Below, piece by piece: positions 33,481-45,544 of a stretch of 64,000 bases of DNA. The position numbers and the translations under genes were made by a program. The stretch covers positions 39,772,485 to 39,836,484 of the forward strand of contig CM056725.1 of NCBI GenBank assembly GCA_029844215.1. Direction: 5' to 3'. Numbering within the stretch: position 1 is the stretch's first letter; each line of letters starts with the position of its first letter. The notes beneath the pieces were generated by a model. The model was given only the letters and a program-made list of their open reading frames with translations. It was not told the origin of the DNA and ran no database searches. This DNA comes from Przewalskia tangutica. Taxonomy: Eukaryota; Streptophyta; Magnoliopsida; Solanales; Solanaceae.

Positions 33481-34650
33481 CGAACTTCCACCGCGACCTC
33501 TACCGTGGCCCGCAATCGCTTCTAGTTCATGCTATCCTACCAGCGCTACCACAGTCGGCCTTCTCGTCATATGGCCCGTTGGCCGCAAGAATAACAAGCT
33601 CCTTGGTACTACGACACTTCCGAAATGCGGTCTACCACATCGACCACACCGAGGTAGGGTGATCGCATCCGCCAACACCCCTACTTCCTCGAAACTCAAC
33701 CTCGAGCCCCGACTGCCTCAAGACGGTGGAGGACCACTCAGATCGGCGGGGTGCAAAACTAGTTCTGGCCGAGGCGGTCCGCCTCGAACGCTAAAAGACC
33801 GATGTCACGCCTCTTCTCGCTGATCCAGTCATTCCGTCGACCTCTCCGCACTCACATCCTTGCATGAGCTCGCATGCGGGCAATGTCCATGCCCGGCCAA
33901 GAGCTACACCCGAACAAGCCTCGCTGGTAATCATCTAGCCGGTGACATATCGGTGCACTCGATCCTCCATACTAGCTACCAACGCTGGACGCAAGCCAAT
34001 GAGTCGAACTCACATTGTACTCCAACCGCACGCCCGCTCGTCTAAGCATCAAAATCTGTCGCCGGCGTGCTCCTCATCTGCGGAGGCAAGAAGCGCGAGG
34101 AAAGCCCCAAAACTCATCCCATACCTGCTGAGGTGCATGCTCTCCCGAAAGCTCCTATGAATCAAACCAATCGATCGCGGTATCACGCACCGATGCGAAC
34201 CAAAGGTCACAGACTCGGTCTCAAGCCTTGATCACCCGCATGATCCGTCAGAATCGACGGATGAACTCTGCGGATCATCCTCGTGCCTCGACCCATAAAA
34301 CTCGCGGGCTACAACTCGTAAAGTCCCGCAGCCTCAAACTATTCGCCGGGGTGAACCATCGTGCTATCGAATCGAATCGCCGATTCAAATTTATCTCATA
34401 TCTGCCACGACTCGCCAGAATCGCCATCTCCTTGTAACCCATCTCCTCCGCCTGCATCGCGGATCGAGGCTCAGTATCGCGGTCTCGGCAGCCATTGCCG
34501 CGCTCTAACTCTCTGGCCGTGGCGGCACAAAACCGCGCCGGGCACAAGCCTGACCCAGTCTTGACCGGCTCGCGCCTCGTACTCCTCAGTATCCCACTAG
34601 CAGCACTTTGGCCGCCTTGCCCTTCTGGTTGCCTTGCGCGGAGGCATAAT
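33480..34650 (-). pseudogene. Gag remnant of K
   Basis: Near 33610-33665 the minus strand encodes LPRCGRCGRPHFG, the first part of the zinc-knuckle region, and then loses frame. The frame at 34275-34679 contains NRRFDSIARWFTPANSLRLR, similar to the HRANSLRLRDF segment of M gag. GCGCGGAGGCAT near 34637-34648 marks the MPPR-type start. The order is as in M and N0, but no continuous Gag can be read. Confidence 0.75.
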
Positions 34651-34830
34651 CGTAAAACGAGATACGTCGGAGGGTCCAACTTACAACACGCCTCTAAGGC
34701 ACGATCTCGTAATGAGAAGAATGGAAACCAATCCTAAATGTCCTGCGACCTCACGATTATAGATGGTGCACAACACATCGATAATCAAGACTCTACTAGA
34801 CACGGCTCAGACACTTTCCGAGGATTAAGC

Positions 34831-34841
34831 GCTCGATACCA
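34831..34841 (-). other. Primer binding site of K (one base missing)
   Basis: The plus strand reads GCTCGATACCA where H and M have GCTCTGATACCA; the minus strand is TGGTATCGAGC. G and N0 show the same loss. The position, four bases from the LTR, is correct. Confidence 0.85.
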
Positions 34842-34845
34842 CTTT

Positions 34846-37800
34846 TGTCACTTTGTCGCGAGCCTTGCTCCGACGTACCAACAAATGGTACGGGCCGCTT
34901 CGATCGAGAGGCATGCCACCACCGCCATCTTCTGACGTACGGACCCCAACAATGGTACCCGGCATGCGATCACGAGGCATGCCTCACTCACATCTTCTCG
35001 GCGTGCCATACGGAGCCACGGTTGGTTCATTCCGTGGTAGAGGCTCGCCTCTTTATACGCTCGGCCCGAAGGAGGTCGATAACAGTACCAAGTATGTGAA
35101 ATCACAACATCAGAATGAAATCATAATAGCTTTAAAAGCAGGAGACATGTATGATAACCAAAATACAGTACGCAACATAAAAGCAGTCAAGTCAGGGACT
35201 CACGCCCTCAAAGTCACCACTCAAATATAACTATGGGTCTCACGCCCACAACATCCATCATGTTCGCATCATGGCCGCATGCCCGAATCTCAGACGGTAG
35301 ACATGTCCATGATGCAACCATAATAACAAGGCCGTATGGCCACATGCCCCCGGAATACTGCCTCGGTGTAGACATGCCCATGTAACCTCAACAACAATAT
35401 ACTGGGTGGTCAACCCTGCCGCATGGCCACATGCCCCCGGAATACTGCCTCGGTGTAGACACGTCCATGTTGCAGTAATAACCATATACCGGGTAATCAA
35501 CCCGGCCGCATGGCCGCATGCCCCCGGAATCTTTGACGGTGTAGACATGTCCATGTGACATCAACAACAAGACAGTAATCAAAATGGAAACATACCCGTG
35601 GAATTCTCCATCACCGCCAAAGACGCCCAAGTAAGTTCTCAATAAGTCAACCGCCTCTATCGAGACGCCAGAATACGTAAACACCACACTTGCACAACAA
35701 AGGCTATCATCACAAGCATAGGCAAGTTTCACAACAACAAGCATAGGCACAACAACAAGCATAGGCAAGTTTCACAACAACAAGCATAGGCAAGTTTCAC
35801 ACAACTCAAAGTACTTTCATTTTATGCCAAAGTCCGGGTTTTTAACCCCAAAGTACTACATACGTTAAGTTCTTTTAAAAGAGATCCATTACTTTTATAA
35901 AAGTCACCCGATACCCGTAGTATTAGAATGACCAACCCACATTCCTTTTCAAAATCAAGTAACAACATTCTTTTCCTAAGTTCCAGTTTGCCTAGTTTCA
36001 ATTACTCAAGCTTCTCCTTTTCAAATGGTTTCATAGTTCCCAAACTTAATCACTTGATTCCTTTTTAGAACAATTGAGTAATATATGTCTCACGTGAGAG
36101 TAGGTTATTCTTGTTTACAACATTCTTATTACAAAGAAATGCATGATCTAGAAAATGTAATATCATTTTGTCTCATCTTAGTTTCTATGCAGATGGAGGT
36201 TTCTACCGGTTTTAATACGATACATCATTATTCAATACATTTTCCTTTATTAACGCCGCAGGGTCCGTCGATACACATTCGATTTCCAAATCAAGAAACA
36301 TTATCCCTTTAAATAAAACCAAGTACTCATTACTCACGAATGAGGTTTCACACAAACATTCACATTAAACAAATAAGTTAAGTCTCTTATCTTATAAGAT
36401 CAAGTCTCTTAACTTCTAACATCAGTAAACCATTTTCTTTACCTCTCTTAAGACATTATACCTAACTCCCCATAAAGCTAGTATAACTCTTTTTTAAAAC
36501 CTTTAAAACCAAGTGTTACTCTCCCTTCAAAACGATTTATAAATCTTTTGAAATACATCAAGTTCTTTATTATAACTTAGCCAGTTATAATTCACATCAG
36601 TTTAAAACCACAAAGTATTTTCTTACCTACATAAAGCTGTTATAACCGACTCCCATAAAGCCGTTATAACACTTTATGTTTTAAGAACAATCAAACACAG
36701 TTAACACATGTACGTCTACCGTACTACATAGTTCACACATATCATGCTAGAAGAGATAGGAAGAGGTTCACATACCTCGCGACGATTTATCGACAATAAG
36801 CAAAATGCTCCAAGTACTACAACCTTGCTAGCCCTTTCCACTCCTCGAGTAGAATACGCTACTCTTAGTACTTTCACCTATAAAGGTCACAAATGTCTAT
36901 TAACCCCAAAACACAAGTTTCTATCTTCTACGTAAAATTCTGAAGACCTCCCGCATGACAGCGTTAATCTCCTCCTCTAACGAGGCCGCTACCAAGCCAA
37001 CGGGGTTTACACGTCTAACCGGACGTGTACAATTCTACTCGAATACTACACAAGTCTCTACTGCACACACCCCATGTAAATACAGATTCGATTCTTATTC
37101 TTCAGGCTTAAGTCAAAAGACATTGCCGAATACTAAGTATAGTTCCATATATAGTATACTTCAACTATATATTCTAACAAACATGTAATTTCCAATTACA
37201 ATAGAGGGACAAGATAATTACCTCGATAAGCCCAAAATTATCCAAGTTATAATGTCGATCCTGAGCAAGGTTTAGCTCCTACTCCGTGCGCTCTAATCCG
37301 CTCCAAACAACCCATAGAAGTTCTAAACAACGTCTACTCAAATACTTCAACCAACTATGAAGATTTCCTTAGGGTTTCGGTTTGAGACTAAAAGGACAAA
37401 AGGTAGTATTTCCGGACTCTACGTATAGAGGTATCTTTGGAATACTACAAGGTACAAGGCTAAGGTATTTTGGGCATTATAACAATACTAGGAGAAGTAT
37501 TTCAATGCCACAAGGGAGGGGTATTATACGAAAACAACTAGGCTAGGGGGGGGTACCCACTACCTAGCACCACAAAGGGGGAGGGAGGCTCGCCACAAGG
37601 CCACACAAAGGGGAGGGGAAGAGGCTAGGACGAGAACAACACACAGGGGGGAAAGAGTTTTCAAGACTTAGAATGAATTGAGGATGAAGAAAACCTTCAA
37701 GCAAGGGGTATTTATAGGCACCAACGGACAAGATCAAGCCATGGGGCAAGTGGATGGCCAAGATTGGCACAAGTGCACCCTAACCTACTCCTCAAATCCT

Positions 37801-38375
37801 CACAAAACAAAGACCCATGAAAAGGGCCTCAAAACCTCCTACCGTGGCCTCTTTATCACGACGAGGGTGACAAGTGTCACCCTCCCGTTGGTCCAAAAAT
37901 GTTTCGTCTCTGAAAAATCCGCAAAAATACAAAACGACATATCCGAATTTTCCTTCGCAAGTTATGTAAAACGTTTCGTCGAAACGACTTAACCGCAGGG
38001 TGTTGTGCACAAATGTCATTCGGCGAGCCACCTAGGCGGGGTGACACGTGTCACCCTCCTATTGGCCCTCAAAAACGTCTTCCAAAAATATCCACAATGG
38101 CCAAAATCTCAAAACAAAGTGGCCCTACAAATCAGTAAATTTCTCCCGTGGCCCCACGTGACCATTTCCAAAATAAAATTCCATAATTCTAATATAATCT
38201 AAGAAGCCCAAATTCCAAACTGGGAACCCAATTCCTTCAACGAACATTTTTCCTTACAAAAACCGGAAACTTTTTCCGTGGAAGAATCACCTCTTTCTTC
38301 CTTTCCAATTTTTTTTCTGTCGTGCTCTCGTACGTACGTCCTCGCATACATACCCTGAGAATACGGGGTATAACA
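34846..38375 (-). repeat. 5' LTR of K, PBS-side end replaced
   Basis: After TGTCA (34846-34850) the sequence differs completely from the 3' LTR until GAAGGAGGTCGATAACAG (about 35064), from where the two LTRs are collinear to the end at 38375. Array, palindrome block, TATA and ACGT palindromes are all matched with the 3' LTR. Confidence 0.9.
34851..35063. other. Foreign segment in K 5' LTR with three ~65-bp degenerate repeats
   Basis: It replaces about 400 bp of the LTR, including three of the four conserved hairpins. Three imperfect units start near 34868, 34934 and 35000. They share GACGTAC at the start, an ATGGTAC or similar core, then CGAGAGGCATGCC or CACGAGGCATGCC. In the plus frame starting at 34853 the shared part reads RSRGMP in two units. 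No known family is recognised. Confidence 0.6.
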
Positions 38376-39019
38376 ATAACAATACAAGAAGGCAACTTTT
38401 CTACCAAGGGAGGGGGGGTAGGTTTGGCTAGGCTAGGGGGGGGCCTCGGCCAAACTACTTAGGCTAGAGGGGGGGGTATTCGGCCAAGGGCCTTCACAAG
38501 GGGAGGGGGAGGTGTTTTGGACGAAAAGGCTACAAAGGGAGATGAGAGGATTTTTCAAGACTTGGAAAGATTTGTGGATGAAGAACTCTTCATCTCTAAG
38601 GGGGTATTTATAGGTCAAGAAGTGGCCAACCAATGGCCAAGATTAAGACAAGTGCAAGGCAAGTGTAGGGTGAAGATTTACTCCACACAAATATCCTACC
38701 AACTCCTTGACTTGTGCACAAGGCACAAAAAACGTGCCAATGCTCTCCAATTTCGTCCAATGGACGATTCAAGTCCACAAATTGGAGGGTGCCAAGTGTC
38801 GCCCTCCCGTTGGTCCAAAATATTTCATCTAACGGAAAAATCCGCAAAAATAAGAAATGGCATAGCCGGAATTTACCCTACGAAAGCTGTGGAAATGTTT
38901 CGTCGGAAAACTATTCGTTTTGTGAGTTGTGCCAAAAAAAAACGTTTTGCCTAAACTTTAAGGCTAGACTTTTGTACGTATTCCCTTACGTACATACTCT
39001 GGAAATACGGGGTATAACA
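38376..39019 (-). repeat. 5' LTR of M, U3-side part
   Basis: It begins at the right duplication ATAAC and continues with AATACAAGAAGGCAACTTTT, exactly as the M 3' LTR does from about 21776. It ends ACGGGGTATAACA at 39019, followed by the TGGGT duplication. TATA is at 38605-38612 on the minus strand. Confidence 0.95.
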
Positions 39020-39024
39020 TGGGT

Positions 39025-40070
39025 AGTGTGAAATGAAAGAGGGTAGTTGATCTAAGAAGACCACTAGGTTTTCGTGACTTGATTGTGAGAGTTTTCCGGA
39101 TCGGGAAGCTAGTGTTTTGCGCGTTGCCGGGTCGGGTTGAGGCCACATTGCGGGTCAACCCGCGGCCTGTATGGTGGTGGGGTCAGTTTCCGGTGGTCCC
39201 GCCTTGTGATAGGGTCATAAGGGTGTTAGGCCCATGTTTAGTTAACCAGTCTGAGTTCGTAGACGATTCAACCATGAGTCGGGCCATGGGGCAGCCCATC
39301 GTGTTCTTCGGTCAGGACCGTTTATTCGGCAGTGTTGTTTTATCAGGAAGGTTGTAAGGCTGCACGGGGTGCCTACCTTCACCTTATGGCGCATGGGGGC
39401 CCAAGGTACGCTGCTTTTTCTGGAAGTTTTACCAGGAAGGGTTAGGAACTCAGGTGAGCCTCCGTATCGTATTCATCCTCGGGCCAGTGTTTGGATTTCA
39501 GGGGTAGTTGTGAGGTTTGTTGTCTCCTGTGGAGGGAGTGTTTTATAGCTACCATTTCAGTATTCGGTTTTTGCCTTATGAAGCCTTAGGGGCGGAAGTG
39601 TAAGTTGCCGGTCGATTGGTTCGATGTTGGCAAGGATTCAGATAGTTGGTTTATACTTGTTCAACAGAAATGTGGTAGGTTATGAGAAAGAGTTCGAGTG
39701 TACAAGAAGGGTACGACATCCTCAGGGATCGCATGCAGTCCGGTACCATTTGTTGGGTCGCCGGAGTGACACTAGAACCTCGCAGCAAAGTGACAAAAGT
39801 GGTATCGGGAAGAAGCGAGCATGTATGGCAAGCATAGATGTGATCATTTCTTTTGAAAAGAGAAGGTGCGAAGGAAGTATATTCTAGACCCCGGAGAGAG
39901 GTGTTTTGTGGTGATGTTAGAGGTGGTTCCTCGTGGACGTGGATGTAAGTATTTTGCGCGGGTGTTTCTGTGGCCAGGTGTGGCAGGTTTGTTCTCGTAA
40001 TTATAGTAGTGAAGGCTATACTGGCGCGTGTTTGTTTGAGACTTAGAAGGAACATTCGGGACGAATGTTT
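39025..40070 (+). other. Distal noncoding block of N1, second part
   Basis: It continues 19892 and parallels N0 46775-47810. An open frame at 39079-39357 shares FRI..LVFC.LPGRVEA..RV and PRPVWWWGQF.VVP with N0 46837-47088, but the G copy is out of frame there. It matches no protein that I recognise. Confidence 0.75.
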
Positions 40071-40083
40071 CTGCGAGGGAGAA
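40071..40083 (+). other. Polypurine tract of N1
   Basis: CTGCGAGGGAGAA precedes the 3' LTR; N0 has CTAAGGAGGGGAGAA at the same place. The upstream inverted repeat AACATTCG-GGA-CGAATGTT lies at about 40051-40069. The tract looks degraded, possibly by sequence error. Confidence 0.75.
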
Positions 40084-43000
40084 TGTTATACCCGTAGTTG
40101 CAGGGTATGTTAGTGAGGCGTCACGCTGAGTACACAGAAATTTTGAAAAGAAAGAAAGATGTAAGTTTTCGACGGAAAAGTTTCCGGTTTTGTGAAGAAA
40201 AGGTTTGTTAATGGGAATTGGATTCCCATTTGGTTTTGGACTTCATAGATTATATTAGAATTTTGGGATTTTATTTTGGAAATGGTCACGTGGGCCCACG
40301 GAGAAATTTACTTTTGTGGGGGCCCGCTTTGTTTTTGAGATTTCGGATTTTGGATATTTTCTAAGACGAAATATTTTGGACGAATCGGGAGACACGTAAC
40401 CCCATGTGGCACCCTTGCCGAAAGTTCTTTGTGCACAACCCCCGGTTAGAGTCGTTTTCGACTAAACGCTTTACATAACTTGCGAGGAAAATTCCGCTAT
40501 GTCTTTTCTTATTTTGCGGATTTTTCCGTGAAACGAAACATTTTGGACCAACGGGAGGGTGACATGTGTCACCCTCACATTGGAAGCAAGTGGGGCGGCT
40601 TAGGGCCGATTGGTGGGCAAGTTGTTGGTAGATATTTGTGTAGATATTTGTGAGGGTTTTAAGGAGTAGGGACTAGGGGGCACTTGGGCATATCTTGGCC
40701 CTCCACTTGCCCCCCACATGGCATGATCTTGTCCATTAAACTCCATATAAATACCCCTCCCTTGTGAAGACTTCTTCATCCCAAAACTTCTAAGTCTTGA
40801 AAGCTTTCTTCCTCCCCCTTAGTGTAGTGTCTTGGCCGAGAGTTCCTCTCCCCCTTTGTGAGGCCTTTGGCCGAGAGCACCCCCTCCCCCCCTTGGCCGA
40901 GAATACCCCCCCTCCTAGTGGGGTTGGCCGAGGGGTACACACCCCCCCTTGTGGTGTTGTCTCGTATAAATACCCCCCTCTTGGTAGAAATACTCTCAAA
41001 AGTATTGTTGTTATACCCAAAATTACCTTAGCCGTATACCTTGTAGTATTCCAAAGATACCTCTCTACGTAGAGCCCGGAAATACTATCGTATGTCCTTT
41101 TTGTCTCAAACCAAAACCCTAAGGAAAATCTCCATAGTTGGTTGGAGTATTAAGAAGAAGTTGCGTAGAACTTCTAAGGGTTGTTTGGAGCGGGTTGGAG
41201 CACCCGGAGTAGGAGCTAAGCGTTGCTAAGGATCGACATCTATACTTGGATAATTATGGGCTTATCGAGGTAATTATCTTGTCCCCCTATTGTAATTGGA
41301 AAATACATGTTGTAGGAATATGTAATTGAAGTATGCTATATATAGAACATAACATAGTTTTGCGGCAATGTCATTGGACTTAAGCCTGAATCTAAAGAAG
41401 AGAACTGAACTGTATTTACATAGGACTGTATTACAGTAGACTTGTGTAGTTTGACGGATAGGGAAGTACTGCCCGATTTTCCGTAGGATCTTGTATCTAG
41501 ATTTATTCTACTGAGTAGTCTAGACTTTGATAGACTTGTATAACCTGTTTAGGTTGAATGTTCTGCGAGTAGCATGTGCTACTTGAGAAGGTGGACCAGG
41601 CTAGCCGGGTTATAGCCGTGGAGCGAATTGCTAATAGTCGATAATCGTCGCGAGGTATGTGACTCTTCCTATACGCTTGAGCATGATATTTTAAAGAAGT
41701 ATATATAGTACGGTAGACGTACGCGTGTTAATTGAACGTAGTTGTATGCAATGTCTTTTGACTTAAGCCCGAATGATAAAGAACTTTGAAGTATGTCAAA
41801 AGTATTAAGAAGCTTTTGAAAAAAGAGTAACACTTGGTGTTGATAACATAAGAGTTATACTAGCTTTATGGGAAGTTGGGTATAACGTCTTAAGAAAGAT
41901 AAAATGAATGATTTATTGATTATAAAAGTTAAGAGACTTGATCTTAAAAGATAAGAGACTTGACTTGATTGAATTTTGTTAAAAAGTGTGAAACCTCATT
42001 CCTGAGTAATGAGTACTTGGTTTTCAAAAGGAATGATGTTTTACTGATTTCGGAAATCAGAATGAATGTCGAACAAACCACAAAGTCGCTAATAAAGGAA
42101 ATGTTTTGATTAATAAAGTATTATTAATACCAGAAACTTCCATCCGCATGAAGCTAAGATGAGACAAAATGATATTACATTTCCTAGATCATGGTCACTG
42201 TAATAAGATTGTTATGAACAAGAATAACCTACTCACACATAAGGTATATGTTTCTCAAATTGTTTTAAGGGATTAAAACTATGAACTACGAAACCTTTCG
42301 AAAATGAGAAACTTGAGTAAGTGAAATTAGGCAAACTTGAACGTTTGGAAAAGAATGTTGTACTTGATTTTACAAAGAGAAGTGTTTTGATTTACTTCAA
42401 AAGATAATCAATCTATTTTCATATACTACGAGTATTGTGTGACTATTTGTGAAAGAACATATCTCTTAAAGAGTTAATGTATGAAGTACTTTGGGGATAA
42501 AAACCCGATCTTGTTAATCATATAGTAGAAAGTACCTTGTGTGAATAATTTGATTGTGTTGGTTTGTGATAGCCTTGTAAATACATTTTTGTTTGATTTG
42601 ATAAATAAACATGTTAGGATGCTACGTGTGTTAGTATCTTGTGATGTTTGTGTAAAGGGATTTCCCTTGATTGTGCTTATGTTGTTTAATCGATAAACTG
42701 TTATGTTGGTATTATACCACTCGCCTTGATTCCGGGGGTTAAGCCCTCCGTCGCGGGGTAGACTCGGTGATGCAGGACCGTGATTCGAGAATACCTACGC
42801 GGGTCCTGGGGCCTATGCGAGCTACGAGTTCCGTGTTAGCGGCCTTTATAGGTCATGCGGTCTATGTGGCCATGCGGATGCGAGTCGGGGCGATGCCGGG
42901 AGTAGCTACCCTCGATGCGGGAATACCTCATGCGGGCCATCGAGTGGCCTATGCGAGTCGCGGGAAGTTCCAGGCTAGACGCCACATTAGATACTTCGCG

Positions 43001-43818
43001 CGAGTGGCGGCTTTGATCATGTGACGGCCAGACAGATCTCATAATACGATTTATGACCTTGTTGTACCGTGGGTTCTAGTAGTCGGCTATGCCTTCGCAC
43101 TTACCCCAGACGGTTTTATGATGACACAGCGGACCCGTGTTCATGTGTATTCCTTGGTGCTTTTCTATCATAGATCACCGCGGTGGAGAAGGTATTCCAC
43201 GCATGATTGATGTTGTGGGCGTGAGACCCATAGTTATATTGAGTGATGACTTTGAGGCGTGAGTCCCCGACTTGACATGTTGCCTATTTATCAGGAATCG
43301 TAGTTTGGTTATCATACATGTCTCTGTTTTATATAGATCGCTATGATTTCATTTACGATTTTCAGTTTCACATACTTGGTACCTGTTGTACTGACCTCCT
43401 TCGGGGGGTTGCGTTCATGCAGCAGGTAAAGGTACACCAGTCGTTGATCCTCGCTCTTAGGGTCACAGTTCAGCGTTTGGGAAGCTCCGTTTCTCCGGAG
43501 GCTTATCATGGTATAGTCCCCTATTGTTGTAGGTGCTTACATTCAGGGGTATGACGGGGCCCTGTCCCGTCGTGATTGTCATATCATTCGTAGAGGTGCA
43601 GAGTACCGTAAGTGTGGTTTGTAAAAAAGATTAAACTGTTCGGTTTGAAAGAGTTGTTATTTATATATATGCCGAAAGGCAAGTTTTCTAAAGATAATTG
43701 TTGTACACTTCTTGTTATTTTATGTTGCTGTGTTATGTTCCGCTGATTACTCTGATGTTGTATCACTAGGGTGTCCGGGGTAAGGCACCAGTCACGGGCC
43801 AGGGTTCGGGTCGTGACA
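40084..43818 (+). repeat. 3' LTR of N1
   Basis: It runs from TGTTATACCCGTAGTTGC to GGGTCGTGACA, followed by the GAAAC duplication. It is collinear with 14930-18676, including both TATA boxes (40746-40753, 40965-40972), the GGGTGACATGTGTCACCC palindrome (40557-40574) and the hairpin cluster (about 43400-43570). The first 450 bp show many short losses. Confidence 0.95.
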
Positions 43819-45337
43819 GAAACCTTTCAAAAATGAGAAACTTGAGTAATTGAAACTAGGCAAACTTGAACGTTGGGAAAAGAATGTTGTTACTTGATTT
43901 TACAAAGAGAAGTGTTTTGATTTACTTCAAAAGATAATTACTCTATTTTATACTACGGGTATTGTGTGACCTTTGTGAAAGAAATTGATCTTTTAAAAGA
44001 GTAATACATGAAGTACTTTGGGGCTAAAAACCCGAACTTGTTAACATAATGTAGAAAGTACCTTGTGTGAATAACTTAATTGTATTGATTTGTGATAGTC
44101 TTGTAATACTTTCTTGTTGACTTGATAAGTAAACATGTTAGGATGCTACGTGAGTTAGTATCTTGTGATGTTTGTGTAAAGGGGTTTTCCCTTGTTATGC
44201 TTAGGTTGTTTAACGGTAAGTTGTTATGTTAGTATTATATCACTCATGATTCCGGGGGTTAAGCTGCCCTCCGATGCGGGGTAGACTCAGGCGGGTCTGT
44301 GGGACCTATGATTCGAGAATACCTTATGCGGGTCTCAGATGGCCTATGCGAATCGCGGAGTTCCAGGTTAGTATGTGGCCCTTGTGGTCATGCGGTCTTT
44401 GTGGCCATGCGGACGGCGAGTCCAGGACGCTGCCGGGGAGTAGCTACCCTCGATGCGGGGTATACCTCATGCGGGCCATTGGAGTGGCCCATGCGGAGCT
44501 ACGGGAAGTTCCAGGGCTAGACGCGCACATTAGATACTGCGGGCGAGTGGCCAGCTTTGATCATGTGACGGTTTAGACAGATCTCATGATACAGTTTACG
44601 ACCTTGTTTGTACTGTGGGTTTTAGTAGTCGGCTATGCCTTCGTACTTACCCGTGCGGTTTTATGATGACACCGTAGGACACGGTGTTCATGTGTATTCC
44701 TTGGTGCTTTTATATCATAGATCGCCAGCGGTGAGGAAGGTATTCCACGAATGATTGATCTTTGTGGCGTGAGACCCATTGTTACATTTGAGTGATGACT
44801 TTGAGGGCGTGAGTCCCTGACTTGACATGACTGCTTATTTATTGTGAACGGTAGTTTTGGTTATCATACATGTCTCCTGCTTTATATAGACTTCTATGAT
44901 TTCATTTACAAGTATTTTCGCCACATACTTGGTACTGTTGTCTTGACCTCCTTCGGGTTGTTCACGCCGCAGTAGAGTACTCCTACCGCTGACCGTTCTT
45001 AGGATCACCGCTTTGGCGTTGGAAAAGCTCCGTTTCTCGAGGCTTAGCATTTTGGTATGGTCCTGTCGTTGTAGATATTTGCATTCAGGTATGGCGGGCC
45101 CCGTCCCGCCATTGTTGTTTTAAACTCTTAGAGTCAGTAGACTGTTGTAAGGTTGGGATATCGCTCATTTTGGGGTATTTTTATACATATATGCCGAAAG
45201 GCAACTTTTTCCCAGAAACTGTGTCTTATTTATACTGATTCATATCTTGGTTGTTTTATATTCCGCTGATTTCTCGGATGTATGACTACTTGGGTGCCCG
45301 GGTAAGGCACGATCCACGGCCCCGAACGGTCGTGACA
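43819..45337 (+). repeat. 5' LTR of N0, U5-side part
   Basis: It continues 14929 after the N1 insertion with GAAACCTTTCAAAAATGAG, matching 49912 onward in the N0 3' LTR. It ends in ACGGTCGTGACA, followed by the spacer and PBS. The hairpin cluster lies at about 44948-45115, partly eroded. Confidence 0.95.
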
Positions 45338-45341
45338 AAAG

Positions 45342-45352
45342 TGGTATCGAGC
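45342..45352 (+). other. Primer binding site of N0 (one base missing)
   Basis: TGGTATCGAGC is found where N1, H and M have TGGTATCAGAGC. Spacing to the LTR is correct. Confidence 0.87.
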
Positions 45353-45544
45353 GATTAATCCTCGGAAAGTGTCTACGCATCAGATCTAGTAGAGTCTTGA
45401 TTATTGGTGTGGTGCACAACACACCGATAATCAAGAGGCTATAGGATATTTAGGATTGGTTTCCATTCTTCTCACTCTGAGATCGTGCTTTAGAGCTGTG
45501 TTATAAGTTGGACCCCTCTAACGTATTCCTTTCATTTACCAGTG

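Larger units (their letters stand above)
29155..38375 (-). mobile_element. Element K: gag-only LTR retrotransposon, innermost of the nest
   Basis: On the minus strand: 5' LTR 34846-38375, PBS 34831-34841, decayed gag 33480-34650, distal block 32880-33480, PPT 32842-32852, 3' LTR 29155-32841. ATAAC flanks it on both sides (29150-29154 and 38376-38380). The internal region is 2004 bp with no pol. It is the last arrival in the stack, and the first ~215 bp of its 5' LTR are replaced by unrelated sequence. Confidence 0.93.
19893..39019 (-). mobile_element. Element M: near-complete gag-pol Tekay-like chromovirus, hosting K
   Basis: On the minus strand: 5' LTR 38376-39019 and 27314-29154 (split by K), PBS 27298-27309, gag 25836-27106, protease 25500-25790, RT 24495-25345, RNase H 23872-24400, integrase 22765-23870, chromodomain 22450-22764, PPT 22401-22413, 3' LTR 19893-22400. 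The duplication TGGGT is perfect (19888-19892 and 39020-39024). The domain order PR-RT-RH-IN-chromodomain defines a chromovirus. It is the only element here with recognisable RT, but frames break many times. It is the best visible model for the partner of the gag-only elements. Confidence 0.95.
14930..43818 (+). mobile_element. Element N1: gag-remnant LTR retrotransposon, hosting M
   Basis: Plus orientation: 5' LTR 14930-18676, PBS 18681, gag remnant 18880-19590, distal block 19591-19892 continued at 39025-40070, PPT 40071-40083, 3' LTR 40084-43818. The duplication GAAAC is perfect (14925-14929 and 43819-43823), and the N0 3' LTR shows the uninterrupted site near 49911. Without M the internal region is about 2.3 kb. 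It has no pol, and the gag zinc knuckle is deleted. Confidence 0.94.

Noticed and set aside
34853..35230. Plus-strand frame of 125 residues as a gene
   Set aside because: It crosses from the foreign segment into normal K LTR sequence, and the repeated RSRGMP comes from a DNA repeat. Kept only as a finding on the segment.
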